Below the pieces are notes generated by a model. It had not been told where the DNA came from. It did no database searches and saw nothing but the letters and a program-made list of their open reading frames with translations. From Luteirhabdus salina (GTDB lineage Bacteria > Bacteroidota > Bacteroidia > Flavobacteriales > Flavobacteriaceae), in the NCBI GenBank assembly GCA_025384855.1, contig JALAHT010000005.1:310001-374000 (forward strand): a DNA stretch of 64,000 nucleotides, in the 5' to 3' direction. Within the stretch, counting starts at the first letter, position 1. Each line of letters starts with the position of its first letter. This document shows, one piece after another, positions 1 through 8,738 of the stretch. The position numbers and the translations under genes were made by a program.

Positions 1-518
1 TAAAATTTATGCTCGTTGATCAGCATATCGATATTCTCGTCGCGCCATTCCTGGGGTGTATAGTTCTTTAGATTTTGGGCAATGAGCTCCTGTCGAAGAA
101 ATTCGCTAGCTTCCTTAAAATAATCTTTTCCAAAGTGTGATGAATCGGCATCGCGAATAATTTCCTCTAATTCGTCTTCTGGAGTAGTATCCTTAAATTT
201 TGTAGCGCGAATACATTTATTGACCGTCTTGATGGTTTCTTGATCCACATCCTTCCCTTCCAAAAACTCAGTGGCGATTTTTACGCTTTCCTCTTCATGG
301 CCGTCGCGCTTTACCGTATAACCCGTATCATGTAGAAGTGCTGCTAACCTTAGTGCTTCCGCATCTTTAACAGAAATTTGGGAGTGTTCAATTATTTCGT
401 TTATACTTTTATATACCCGCTTTGTGTGCGTGTAGTTATGATATACGAAACTCGAGGGAAGCTTCTCTTTAAACAGCTCCATTACAAATTTATCGGTCGC
501 TTCAACTAGGTCGCTCAT
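1..518 (-). CDS. HD-domain phosphohydrolase, N-terminal part (3' end beyond window)
   Basis: The reverse strand is open from an ATG at 518 to the left edge, giving about 172 residues and no stop. The translation carries an HD metal-binding pattern: a histidine at residue 31 (HNYTHTKRV), the HD pair at 63-64 (ALLHDTGY), and a later aspartate in IIRDADSSHF. HD proteins hydrolyse phosphoester or nucleotide substrates. In Flavobacteriaceae, proteins that begin this way often continue into a C-terminal membrane domain annotated as a Pycsar-type effector (DUF5706). That part would lie outside this window, so it is only a suggestion. The gene is divergent from the lipoprotein at 570. No clean promoter is visible in the 51-base gap. 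Confidence 0.75.
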   Translation of the reverse strand, partial: MSDLVEATDKFVMELFKEKLPSSFVYHNYTHTKRVYKSINEIIEHSQISVKDAEALRLAALLHDTGYTVKRDGHEEESVKIATEFLEGKDVDQETIKTVNKCIRATKFKDTTPEDELEEIIRDADSSHFGKDYFKEASEFLRQELIAQNLKNYTPQEWRDENIDMLINEHKF

Positions 519-569
519 AAAGAATTTTTGTTGAATGAAAGTACGAAAAATATACGCTTTACTCTATTT

Positions 570-3500
570 ATGAAAAAAATTAACATCACTATAACTTTTG
601 TCGTAACGCTTCTATTTTCAGCCTGCGCCACTTATTCACCCCAATATTCAAATCAAACTTCCAATCCTAGTATTTCAACCGTTCAAGGTAAAAATGGAAC
701 TACTTTTTATCTCTTCGGAAATGGTATTAAGGAAGCAAATAATAGCCAATCAAAGGTTCGTAAAGCGTTCAACTCTTACCTAACTGAACATGCTACCGAA
801 GATGACGTGGTATTGTATCTCGGGAATAATTTTGAGCCTAATAATTTAAGTGAAGCATTATTGCCAAAGGGCGATGCGCGTTTGTACGTGGTGCCGGGTA
901 CTTCCGAATGGAACGATGGTGTCGATGGACTTGAGGATGTTGAAGATTTTCTCAAGGATCGGTATGAGGATATATATGAAGACGACGATGTGCTAGAGCC
1001 TAATAATGGTTGCCCGTTGAAAAGTCTAGACTTCACTGAAGATATTCAATTACTACTTATCGATACGCAATGGTATTTGGAAAATTGGGACGATAATCTT
1101 GAGATGAACGATAAATGTGAAGAAATTACCACACGTCACCAATTCTTTGTCGAGATTGAAGGAGAATTAAAGAAGAATAAGGAGAAAACAATCATCTTCG
1201 CGATGCAGCATCCGCTGTATACAAATGGTTATTATGGTGGAAAATTTCCAGCATCTCGCCAATTATTTCCTCCCTTTCCTGGAGCGGCAACGTTATATAC
1301 CCAAATTCAATCGCAAGGCGCCATTTCACCTAAAGACCGCTATAACGAACGCTATAATGAATTAATGGACCGTATTGAGGTACTCTCAAAGGATCATGAG
1401 CACTTGGTATTTGTTTCGGGACATGAGCAATCACTTCAATATATAGAAAGTCCGATCGCAAAGCAGGTAATTAGCGGTGCGGTTGGGAAAACCACAGCAG
1501 CAGCCCTTGGACGCTACGGACAGTTTAGCTATGGAAAGGAAGGATTTTCAAAGGTATTTGTAGGCGATGACAAGTCGGTTACAGTTACCTTTTTTGGTGT
1601 GAATGATGCGGGTGAAGCTGAAATCCTCTTCGAAAAGCAAATCATCGAACCTGTTGAAGCATACGATGTTTCCCATTTACCAGACACCTTTCCACAAACC
1701 ATGGAAGCTTCTGTCTATCCTGATAGCCTAGTCGATAGAACCGGTTTTTTTAAAACGGTATGGGGACAGCATTACCGTAAGGTATACGGAACGAAAGTGA
1801 CGGCTCCAGTAGTAGATTTAGATACTTTGTATGGCGGATTGGAAGTAAAACGTGCTGGTGGTGGTCACCAAACGGTTTCCCTTCGATTAAAAGGAAGAGG
1901 TGGGCGCGACTACAACATGCGAGCCTTGCGTAAAAGTGCGGTGCAGTTTCTGCAAACGGTAATCGTAAAGGATAAGGTTATTGAAAGCGATTTCCGAAAT
2001 ACCTTACCCGAAGATTTGATTTTAGACTTCTATACGGCGGCACATCCGTACGGTGCCTTTACCATTCCAGACCTAGCAGATGCGGCCGATGTTTTTCATA
2101 CAAACCCCAAATTGTTTTATGTCCCCAAACAAAAAGCGCTTGGAAAATTTAATGAAACCTATGGCGATGAACTCTACATGATAGTAGAACGTCCTGACGA
2201 AGAGTACGATGGACCAACCTTCGCGTATGCCGAGGATATTATCAGTACCGACGATATGTTATACGATGTTCGCGCCGATGAAGAAAACAAAGTAGACCAG
2301 AAAGCCTATATCAGAGCCCGTATTTTCGACATGCTGATTGGCGATTGGGACCGTCATAACGACCAATGGCGCTGGGCACTTCAGGAGGATGAAAATGGTG
2401 ATAAAATCTATAAGCCAATTCCAAGGGACCGCGATCAGGTATATGCAAATTTCGACGGTGGACTGTTAGATGCCGTTCGAACGCTATTTAGTACCGCACG
2501 ACAGTTTCAGGTGTATGGTGAAGAACTAGAGCACACGAAATGGTTCAATACCGCTGGAATAAAACTGGATAAGGCCTTTATTGAAAACTATGGACGAGAA
2601 GAATGGATCGCACAAGCTGAATTCATCAAAAACAACGTTACGAATGAAGTAATCGATGAAGCCTTCAGCAAACTTCCAAAAGAGGTTCAGGATGAAACCG
2701 CTGCCGATATAAAAGAAAAATTGCGTGGTCGACGCGATAATATTGTGAAGATCGCAGAAGAATACTATGACTATTTCTCCAAGCAACAAACCATTACCGG
2801 AACCGATAAGGACGACCATTTTACCGTTACCAGATTGCCTAATGAGGAAACGCGTATTCAAGGATGGCGTATCAAGGATGGTGAAAAAGGAGAGGTGCTA
2901 ATCGATAGAGTGTATACTAGTGAAGATACAGATGAAATCTGGCTATATGGATTAGACGACGATGACATATTTGAAGTAGAAGGTGAAGGCGATAACCTTA
3001 TTTTTATTCGAATTATCGGTGGCCTGAACAACGATATATATCGTATTAAAAACGGAAGAAAAATTAAGGTCTACGACCAGAAATCGAAAGATAACACAAT
3101 AGAGGAAAGAGGCGGTGCAGCTTTTAGGATTACCGATAACCATTCATTTAATCGGTACGATTACCTGAAACAAAATCTAACGACGAATTTATTGTTGCCT
3201 GCCGTAGGTTTCAATCCAGACGATGGCTTTTTAATTGGAGTTACCGATGTATTGACGATCAATGGTTTTCAAGAGAACCCATTTAAGCAGCAACACCGTT
3301 TCAATTTTGGATACTACTTTGCGACGCAGAGTTTTAATGTGAACTATCAAGGAGAATTTGCCAACATCTTTGGCGACTGGAACTTCTTGATCGGTGGTAA
3401 TTTCCGTAATCCTAATTTTGCCGAGAACTTCTTTGGCTTTGGAAATGAAACCATCAATGTAGATGATGAAGACGGCTTCGACCGTGACTTCAACCGTGTA

Positions 3501-4220
3501 CGAATTGGCGGTTATGGCGGTAGCTTCGGAATTAAGAAAGATGGTAACTATGGAAGTACCTTCAAATTTATGCTAGGGTATCAGGCATATGAAGTAGAGG
3601 ATACCGAGGGACGCTTTATTTCACAAAACCCACCCATCGAATTGGATGAAACCAAATCCTTTGCGACAGCAACAGGAACATATATGTATAACAGCTTCGA
3701 TAGCAATGCCAATCCAACACGCGGAATGGAATTCAATTTGGAAGCAAATGCGACCCAGAATATCACCGATGAAGAACCTTTTGCCTACGTGAAGCCACAA
3801 TTCACCTTATATAATGCTATTTCACAAAATAGAAAGTTGGTTTTGCGAACTACCGCCTTGGGACAGTTTAACTTTGGTGATGGCTATGAATTTTATCAAG
3901 CGGCGCAATTAGGTCGTGACTACGGTTTGCGGGGGTATCGAAGAGATCGTTTTACTGGCGAAAGTGCTGTGGCGGGTCAAGCCGATCTTCGCTATAGTTT
4001 CCCAAGCTTTAGAACTGCCTTAACGCCTATTCAGATCGGCGTATTGGGAGGCTACGATGTCGGTCGCGTTTGGGTGCCAAACGATATGTCTGATGAATGG
4101 CATTCCTCGTATGGTGGTGGAATATGGATAAATGCTGCGAACTTGGCCAGCGGAACGGTAAATGTCTTTACCTCCGATGAAGGTATTCAATTTTCGTTTC
4201 GTGTAGCCGTTTCACTATAG
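570..4220 (+). CDS. Lipoprotein: degenerate phosphoesterase domain fused to Omp85-like barrel
   Basis: This encodes 1216 residues. I chose the ATG at 570 because it begins a lipoprotein signal with lipobox LFSAC and Cys19; the longer frame from 528 adds residues with no role. Residues about 45-300 align by eye with the calcineurin-like phosphoesterase domain of the next gene, but most metal ligands are replaced: GNG for GDA (N51), LGNN for LGDN (N86), GTSE for GNHD (111-113), QHP for HHP (Q213) and GHEQ for GHEH (Q287). It is therefore probably not an active phosphatase. The C-terminal third is rich in alternating aromatic beta strands and has the Omp85 loop-6 signature GLRGY followed by RRDRF, so it is a predicted outer-membrane barrel. 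The stop lies 11 bases before its paralogue. Confidence 0.85.
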   Translation: MKKINITITFVVTLLFSACATYSPQYSNQTSNPSISTVQGKNGTTFYLFGNGIKEANNSQSKVRKAFNSYLTEHATEDDVVLYLGNNFEPNNLSEALLPKGDARLYVVPGTSEWNDGVDGLEDVEDFLKDRYEDIYEDDDVLEPNNGCPLKSLDFTEDIQLLLIDTQWYLENWDDNLEMNDKCEEITTRHQFFVEIEGELKKNKEKTIIFAMQHPLYTNGYYGGKFPASRQLFPPFPGAATLYTQIQSQGAISPKDRYNERYNELMDRIEVLSKDHEHLVFVSGHEQSLQYIESPIAKQVISGAVGKTTAAALGRYGQFSYGKEGFSKVFVGDDKSVTVTFFGVNDAGEAEILFEKQIIEPVEAYDVSHLPDTFPQTMEASVYPDSLVDRTGFFKTVWGQHYRKVYGTKVTAPVVDLDTLYGGLEVKRAGGGHQTVSLRLKGRGGRDYNMRALRKSAVQFLQTVIVKDKVIESDFRNTLPEDLILDFYTAAHPYGAFTIPDLADAADVFHTNPKLFYVPKQKALGKFNETYGDELYMIVERPDEEYDGPTFAYAEDIISTDDMLYDVRADEENKVDQKAYIRARIFDMLIGDWDRHNDQWRWALQEDENGDKIYKPIPRDRDQVYANFDGGLLDAVRTLFSTARQFQVYGEELEHTKWFNTAGIKLDKAFIENYGREEWIAQAEFIKNNVTNEVIDEAFSKLPKEVQDETAADIKEKLRGRRDNIVKIAEEYYDYFSKQQTITGTDKDDHFTVTRLPNEETRIQGWRIKDGEKGEVLIDRVYTSEDTDEIWLYGLDDDDIFEVEGEGDNLIFIRIIGGLNNDIYRIKNGRKIKVYDQKSKDNTIEERGGAAFRITDNHSFNRYDYLKQNLTTNLLLPAVGFNPDDGFLIGVTDVLTINGFQENPFKQQHRFNFGYYFATQSFNVNYQGEFANIFGDWNFLIGGNFRNPNFAENFFGFGNETINVDDEDGFDRDFNRVRIGGYGGSFGIKKDGNYGSTFKFMLGYQAYEVEDTEGRFISQNPPIELDETKSFATATGTYMYNSFDSNANPTRGMEFNLEANATQNITDEEPFAYVKPQFTLYNAISQNRKLVLRTTALGQFNFGDGYEFYQAAQLGRDYGLRGYRRDRFTGESAVAGQADLRYSFPSFRTALTPIQIGVLGGYDVGRVWVPNDMSDEWHSSYGGGIWINAANLASGTVNVFTSDEGIQFSFRVAVSL

Positions 4221-4231
4221 AAGAATTCAAC

Positions 4232-7200
4232 ATGTCTATGAAGTCCTTTTGGTCAATTTGTTGTCTGCTAATACTATTAGGTTGTGCTACCTATGAACCC
4301 CAATACCGAACAGAGGAAGGAAGTATAATTTCTGAAGACCGATTTCAGGAGTTTTCAGAAGGGAAACAGCTCGAAAAAACATTTTACCTGATCGGAGATG
4401 CTGGTATTTCGCCTATGGATGGTATGAGTACTGGATTAATTCTCTTTCGGGAGTATTTGAAAGATGAGGACACCAAGGACGATTATGCGATTTTTTTGGG
4501 CGACAATATTTATGATAATGGGATGCCGCCAGAAGGCGATCCAGAACGACCCTTTAGCGAGCATTATATGGATGCCCAATTTGAATCGCTTGAGAATTTT
4601 GATGGGACAAGTTATATCATTCCTGGCAACCATGATTGGTATTGGAATGGATTGGAAGGCTTGTATCGTGAGCAGCAGTATATTGCCAAACACCTTTCAG
4701 AAGAAGGACTTCAGCCACAGGATGGTTGTCCATTGGTAAGCTACTCGGTTTCACCAAATGTCCAGTTAATTATCATTGACTCCCAATGGTATTTGGAGGA
4801 TTGGAACCTTCACCCAGAAATAAACGATGGCTGCGAGATAAAGTCGCGCGATAAATTCTTTATTGAATTGGAATATGAATTTGAAAAGAATAAAAACAAA
4901 ACAATCGTTTTCGCCATGCATCACCCGATGTTTACGAATGGTAGTCATGGTGGTTACTTCAGTTTAGAAAAACATTTATACCCAACACAATCAAAATTTC
5001 CCTTACCGATTTTAGCATCATTGGTTGCTCAAATCCGTGCTCAGGGAGGCGTTTCGGTCCAAGACCGTTTCAACGAACTTACCAATAAACTCATGAATCG
5101 ATTGGCGCCATTGGCAGAAAAACATGGAAAGGTAGTTATTGCTTCCGGTCATGAACACACGCTTCAATATCATGAAACGGATGCTGGACTTATACAGATC
5201 GTATCGGGTAGCGGCGCTAAGGATTCCTTTGCGGCATTGGGGCAGCATGGATTGTTTAGTTATGGCGGACAAGGATTTGCGGTACTCGATTTATTCGATG
5301 ATGGCTCTTCCTACGTTCGTTTTTATGGTGATGATGGTCAGAAGAAACCGAAACTGTTGTATGAGAAACCTGTTTTCGAGAAACCTGAACCCTTTGCGCT
5401 TGAAATTGACCCAGATGCTTATCCAGTAACCGAAAGAGCTGCGGTGTATCGTCCCGATTCATTACGTCAGTCGCTCTTTTTCACCACTGTTTGGGGAAGG
5501 AAATACCAAAGTGATTATACAACACCCGTAACTGCAAAAGTTGCATTGTTAGATACCCTTTATGGTGGGTTGGAAGTAGTGCGTAAAACGGGAAATGAAC
5601 AATACAATGTGTTGTTGTTGAAGGATTCGGAAGGAAATCAATATAGAATGCGTTCTTTGAAGAAGGGCGTACTCGATATTTCACAACCAAAGGTTTTTGA
5701 AGAAGAAGGAAAGGAAGAGGAAACTACTAGCGACGATTCGAATACGATTCCGAAAGGAAGTTTCGATGTCGATTTCTACACGGCAACACACCCTTATGCA
5801 GCGCTGGCCTTGCCAACCTTGGCCGAGGCAGTAGATATTTTTCACAATGAGTCCGAACTATTTTATATCCCAAAACAATCGCGATTGGGTGGGTATAATG
5901 AAAACTTTGGTGATGAACTCTATATGCTTTCCCAAGCGCCTTCTGAAAGTGGCAAAGATGAGCCGTTATTTGAATATCCAGACCTTATTGAAACCACAGA
6001 CGATATTCTGACCAAATTGAAGAAGGGTCGGGAGGTATTGGTTGACGAACAAAATTATATCCGGTCTCGACTATTCGATATGTTGGTAGGCGATTGGGAC
6101 CGTGAAAAAGACCATTGGCGTTGGGCTGAATATGCCAATAGCGATGGAACGCTTTATTTGGTGCCCATTCCATTACATCGCGACGACGCTTTTTCTAGTT
6201 TCGAGGGCTCTATTTTTGATGTAGCCCGTAGTATTTTTGGTAGAAGCTACCAGCGTCAGGTATATAGTGAAAACTTCAACAATTTGCGTTGGTTTAATGA
6301 AGAAGGAGTGGTGTTAGACCGAGCCTTATTGGAACAATCTGTTAGAAATGATTGGAAACAAGCAGCCGAATTCATTCAAATGCAACTAAGTGATAGTATA
6401 ATTGAAGCAGCGTTCACCAAGGTGCCTACGGAAGTGCAAAGTGAATCGTTGCAGAATTTGATTTCAACCTTGAAAATACGTAGGGACAAGCTGGTTGAAG
6501 CAGCTGATAGTTATTACGATTACCTATCGAGTTTGCAGATTGTTATGGGTACGGAAAAACCTGATTTTTTTGTCATTACCCGTTATAGTGACGGCAAAAC
6601 GAATGTGAAAAATTATACGTTTCCAGCCGACGACAAAGGAATGTTGGTCAGCGACCGTACTTTCTTGAGCAAGGATACCAAGGAAATTTGGGTGTATGGA
6701 CTCGACGGAGAAGATATATTTGAAGTCACTGGCGATGCTGGGCAACCCATTTTTACCAGAATTATCGGTGGCCTGGGCAATGATGTCTATCGTTTAAAAA
6801 ATGGCGATCGAGTGAAGGTGTACGATCATGAAACATTACCAAATACGATTGAAGAGCGCGATGGAGGAAATCTTCGATTAACCGATGTCTACAATTTGAA
6901 CACCTTCGATTATAGAAAGCAAATTGAACGCGTTCACGCCTACGCCGGAGCTTTGGGATATAATCCTGATGACGGTTTTAGAACGGGTGCGCAGTATATT
7001 TACCAGATCAATAGTTTTCAACGAAATCCATTCTCTCAAAAACATGTGCTAAACGCTGCGTATTATTGGGATACTGAAAGTTTTGATGTCAATTATGAGG
7101 GTGAAATTGCTAATATCGTAAACGATAAGAATCTTTCGTATGGGGTTCGATTTACCAGTCCTAATTATACCGTGAATTACTTTGGATACGGAAATGAATC

Positions 7201-7966
7201 GCCAAACTTGGAAGATGAAGGTGGTACGGACGCCAACCGCGTTCAGGTGCAAACCATCAGTGCTAAAGGCGGATTATTGAAGAATTCAAATTTCGGTTCA
7301 TTTTATAAATTGCAAGGCGTTTTTGAAGCCATTACGCTTCAAAGTCCGATGCCCGCATCGGTAAACCCAAAAGGAACCGTTGAAGTGGACGAGACCGATT
7401 ATTTTGGAACCTTGGAAGGTATATATAACTACCGCAGTTTCGATGATTCCCGAAATCCGACCATCGGGATGATGTTCGATTTAAACCTTGGTGCGACTGG
7501 AAATTTTGATGACCTACAAAGAACCTTTGGTTATTTGAAGACGCGATTAGGGTTTTATAATAGCTTAACCACTAACAAGAAATGGATTTTGAAAACTCAA
7601 ATTCGCGGTCAGTTTAATTTCGGCAATCGATTTGAGTTCTTTCAAGCGGTAGTGTTGGGAGCTAATACGGGGCTGAGAGCTTTTAGGGAGGAGCGATTTA
7701 GTGGGAAATCGATGTTGGTAGGAAGTGCCGATGTTCGTTATAGCTTCGACGATTTTAATATTGGAGTAAAACCGATTCAGATAGGTTTATATGCCGGAAC
7801 CGATTTAGGCCGTGTGTGGATACCGACTCGAAATTCTGATGTGTGGCATAGTGATGTTGGTGGTGGACTTTGGATTCACGGTAGTGGTGGCTTTACAACA
7901 ACTGCCAGTGCGTTTTGGTCGCCAGAGGAAACACGAATTACGGTAGGGGTTGGGTTCGACTTTTAG
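4232..7966 (+). CDS. Lipoprotein: calcineurin-like phosphoesterase fused to Omp85-like barrel
   Basis: This encodes 1244 residues with a lipoprotein signal (LLILLGC, Cys18). The phosphoesterase domain, residues about 48-330, keeps the metal and catalytic set: GDAG (D56), LGDN (D91), PGNHDW (N133, H134), MHHP (H230) and SGHEH (H307, H309). This is the arrangement of calcineurin/purple acid phosphatase-type enzymes. A long middle region follows, then a C-terminal beta-barrel of the surface-antigen/Omp85 type ending in GVGFDF. The loop-6 signature reads GLRAF rather than the usual RG[FY]. The gene forms a tandem pair with the preceding paralogue. The substrate is unknown. The lipid anchor and barrel place the enzyme at the outer membrane; whether it faces the periplasm or the surface cannot be told. 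Confidence 0.85.
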   Translation: MSMKSFWSICCLLILLGCATYEPQYRTEEGSIISEDRFQEFSEGKQLEKTFYLIGDAGISPMDGMSTGLILFREYLKDEDTKDDYAIFLGDNIYDNGMPPEGDPERPFSEHYMDAQFESLENFDGTSYIIPGNHDWYWNGLEGLYREQQYIAKHLSEEGLQPQDGCPLVSYSVSPNVQLIIIDSQWYLEDWNLHPEINDGCEIKSRDKFFIELEYEFEKNKNKTIVFAMHHPMFTNGSHGGYFSLEKHLYPTQSKFPLPILASLVAQIRAQGGVSVQDRFNELTNKLMNRLAPLAEKHGKVVIASGHEHTLQYHETDAGLIQIVSGSGAKDSFAALGQHGLFSYGGQGFAVLDLFDDGSSYVRFYGDDGQKKPKLLYEKPVFEKPEPFALEIDPDAYPVTERAAVYRPDSLRQSLFFTTVWGRKYQSDYTTPVTAKVALLDTLYGGLEVVRKTGNEQYNVLLLKDSEGNQYRMRSLKKGVLDISQPKVFEEEGKEEETTSDDSNTIPKGSFDVDFYTATHPYAALALPTLAEAVDIFHNESELFYIPKQSRLGGYNENFGDELYMLSQAPSESGKDEPLFEYPDLIETTDDILTKLKKGREVLVDEQNYIRSRLFDMLVGDWDREKDHWRWAEYANSDGTLYLVPIPLHRDDAFSSFEGSIFDVARSIFGRSYQRQVYSENFNNLRWFNEEGVVLDRALLEQSVRNDWKQAAEFIQMQLSDSIIEAAFTKVPTEVQSESLQNLISTLKIRRDKLVEAADSYYDYLSSLQIVMGTEKPDFFVITRYSDGKTNVKNYTFPADDKGMLVSDRTFLSKDTKEIWVYGLDGEDIFEVTGDAGQPIFTRIIGGLGNDVYRLKNGDRVKVYDHETLPNTIEERDGGNLRLTDVYNLNTFDYRKQIERVHAYAGALGYNPDDGFRTGAQYIYQINSFQRNPFSQKHVLNAAYYWDTESFDVNYEGEIANIVNDKNLSYGVRFTSPNYTVNYFGYGNESPNLEDEGGTDANRVQVQTISAKGGLLKNSNFGSFYKLQGVFEAITLQSPMPASVNPKGTVEVDETDYFGTLEGIYNYRSFDDSRNPTIGMMFDLNLGATGNFDDLQRTFGYLKTRLGFYNSLTTNKKWILKTQIRGQFNFGNRFEFFQAVVLGANTGLRAFREERFSGKSMLVGSADVRYSFDDFNIGVKPIQIGLYAGTDLGRVWIPTRNSDVWHSDVGGGLWIHGSGGFTTTASAFWSPEETRITVGVGFDF

Positions 7967-7970
7967 AATT

Positions 7971-7996
7971 AAAAAAGCCCGTCGATTAAGACAGGC
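7971..7996 (-). terminator. Rho-independent terminator of dps
   Basis: On the reverse strand GCCTGTC pairs with GACGGGC (one G-U pair) around a 6-base loop and is followed by six T. It lies just downstream of the dps stop. It could also stop readthrough from the convergent lipoprotein gene ending at 7966. Confidence 0.75.
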
Positions 7997-8021
7997 CTTG
8001 GCTGTTTATGTCTAGTATCTA

Positions 8022-8513
8022 CTAGGTTGTTGGGTGCGTATCGGATGTTTTCATGGTCCATGCATCAAGCATCCAACTTATTTTTTCGATATCGCCGATG
8101 TATGCGCCAATCATATCGATGGTACCTTCATCGCCAGCGGCATCTGCTTTTTCGATAACTTTTCGCATTTGGATGAGAATCTTACCATGATCTTCCAATA
8201 GAATTTTCACCATTTCCTCGTCTTTTGTCCGAGAGGGTGATTCTTTCAGATTTGATTTTTCTAAGTAATCGGAATAATTGCTGATAGGTTGATATCGGAG
8301 TGTTAGAATACGCTCCGCGATTTCATCAACTTTCAATTTTGCATCATCGTACATCTCTTCAAACTTTTCGTGTAGATCAAAGAAATTTCTACCTACAATG
8401 TTCCAATGGAAATTACGCAATTTTTGATAGTATAAATGATAATCAGCCAAAAGAACGTTTAGCTCACTAGCGGTATCATTTATTTTCTCTTTATCTAAGT
8501 TTAAGTAGCTCAT
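8022..8513 (-). CDS. dps: Dps ferritin-like DNA-binding iron-storage protein
   Basis: This encodes 163 residues from the ATG at 8513. A longer frame reaches 8567 but would run through the promoter, so the shorter start is preferred. The protein has the Dps ferroxidase pattern: FHWNIVGRNFFDLHEKFEEM supplies the histidine, aspartate and glutamate ligands at the dimer interface, followed by DEIAERI and a helix rich in acidic residues. Dps oxidises ferrous iron with peroxide, stores it in a 12-mer shell and shields DNA in stationary or oxidative stress. Length fits the family. It is a single-gene unit with its own promoter and terminator. Confidence 0.95.
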   Translation of the reverse strand: MSYLNLDKEKINDTASELNVLLADYHLYYQKLRNFHWNIVGRNFFDLHEKFEEMYDDAKLKVDEIAERILTLRYQPISNYSDYLEKSNLKESPSRTKDEEMVKILLEDHGKILIQMRKVIEKADAAGDEGTIDMIGAYIGDIEKISWMLDAWTMKTSDTHPTT

Positions 8514-8526
8514 GTTGTTTTTCTTA

Positions 8527-8557
8527 CAAAGATAAGAGCCGTCTACCATGTGTCCAA
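8527..8557 (-). promoter_or_regulatory. dps promoter (TTG-N20-TAtcTTTG)
   Basis: The reverse complement has TTG at 8557-8555 and a perfect -7 box TATCTTTG at 8534-8527. The start codon at 8513 is only 13 bases beyond the box, so the leader should be very short. The box lies inside the longest possible reading frame, which argues for the internal start. Confidence 0.7.
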
Positions 8558-8645
8558 TGATAGTCATCAGTTTAGTTTTTTTTTAACTTAGAAATCAGCT
8601 TTTTTAAGTTGTTTTAAAAAAAGGGTAAATAATTTCATACTTTTA

Positions 8646-8674
8646 TTGGACTATGTAAGAATTAGTTATCTTTG
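8646..8674 (+). promoter_or_regulatory. Promoter of the polysaccharide/sulfation block (TTG-N18-TAtcTTTG)
   Basis: TTG at 8646-8648 is followed after 18 bases by TATCTTTG at 8667-8674, matching the Bacteroidota sigma consensus. It overlaps the upstream end of the open frame of the Wza-like gene, so transcription starts near 8680 and translation must begin further down. It is the only strong forward promoter seen before the long same-strand run. Confidence 0.75.
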
Positions 8675-8738
8675 CGCCGTTATAATTTTCGCTGTAATCC
8701 TTGTATTTATGGGCTTATGGCACCCTGAAATCGGATGG

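Noticed and set aside
4464-5429. Forward frames of 91 and 96 residues inside the second phosphoesterase gene
   Set aside because: They lie in another frame of a gene with clear motifs and contain no domain of their own.
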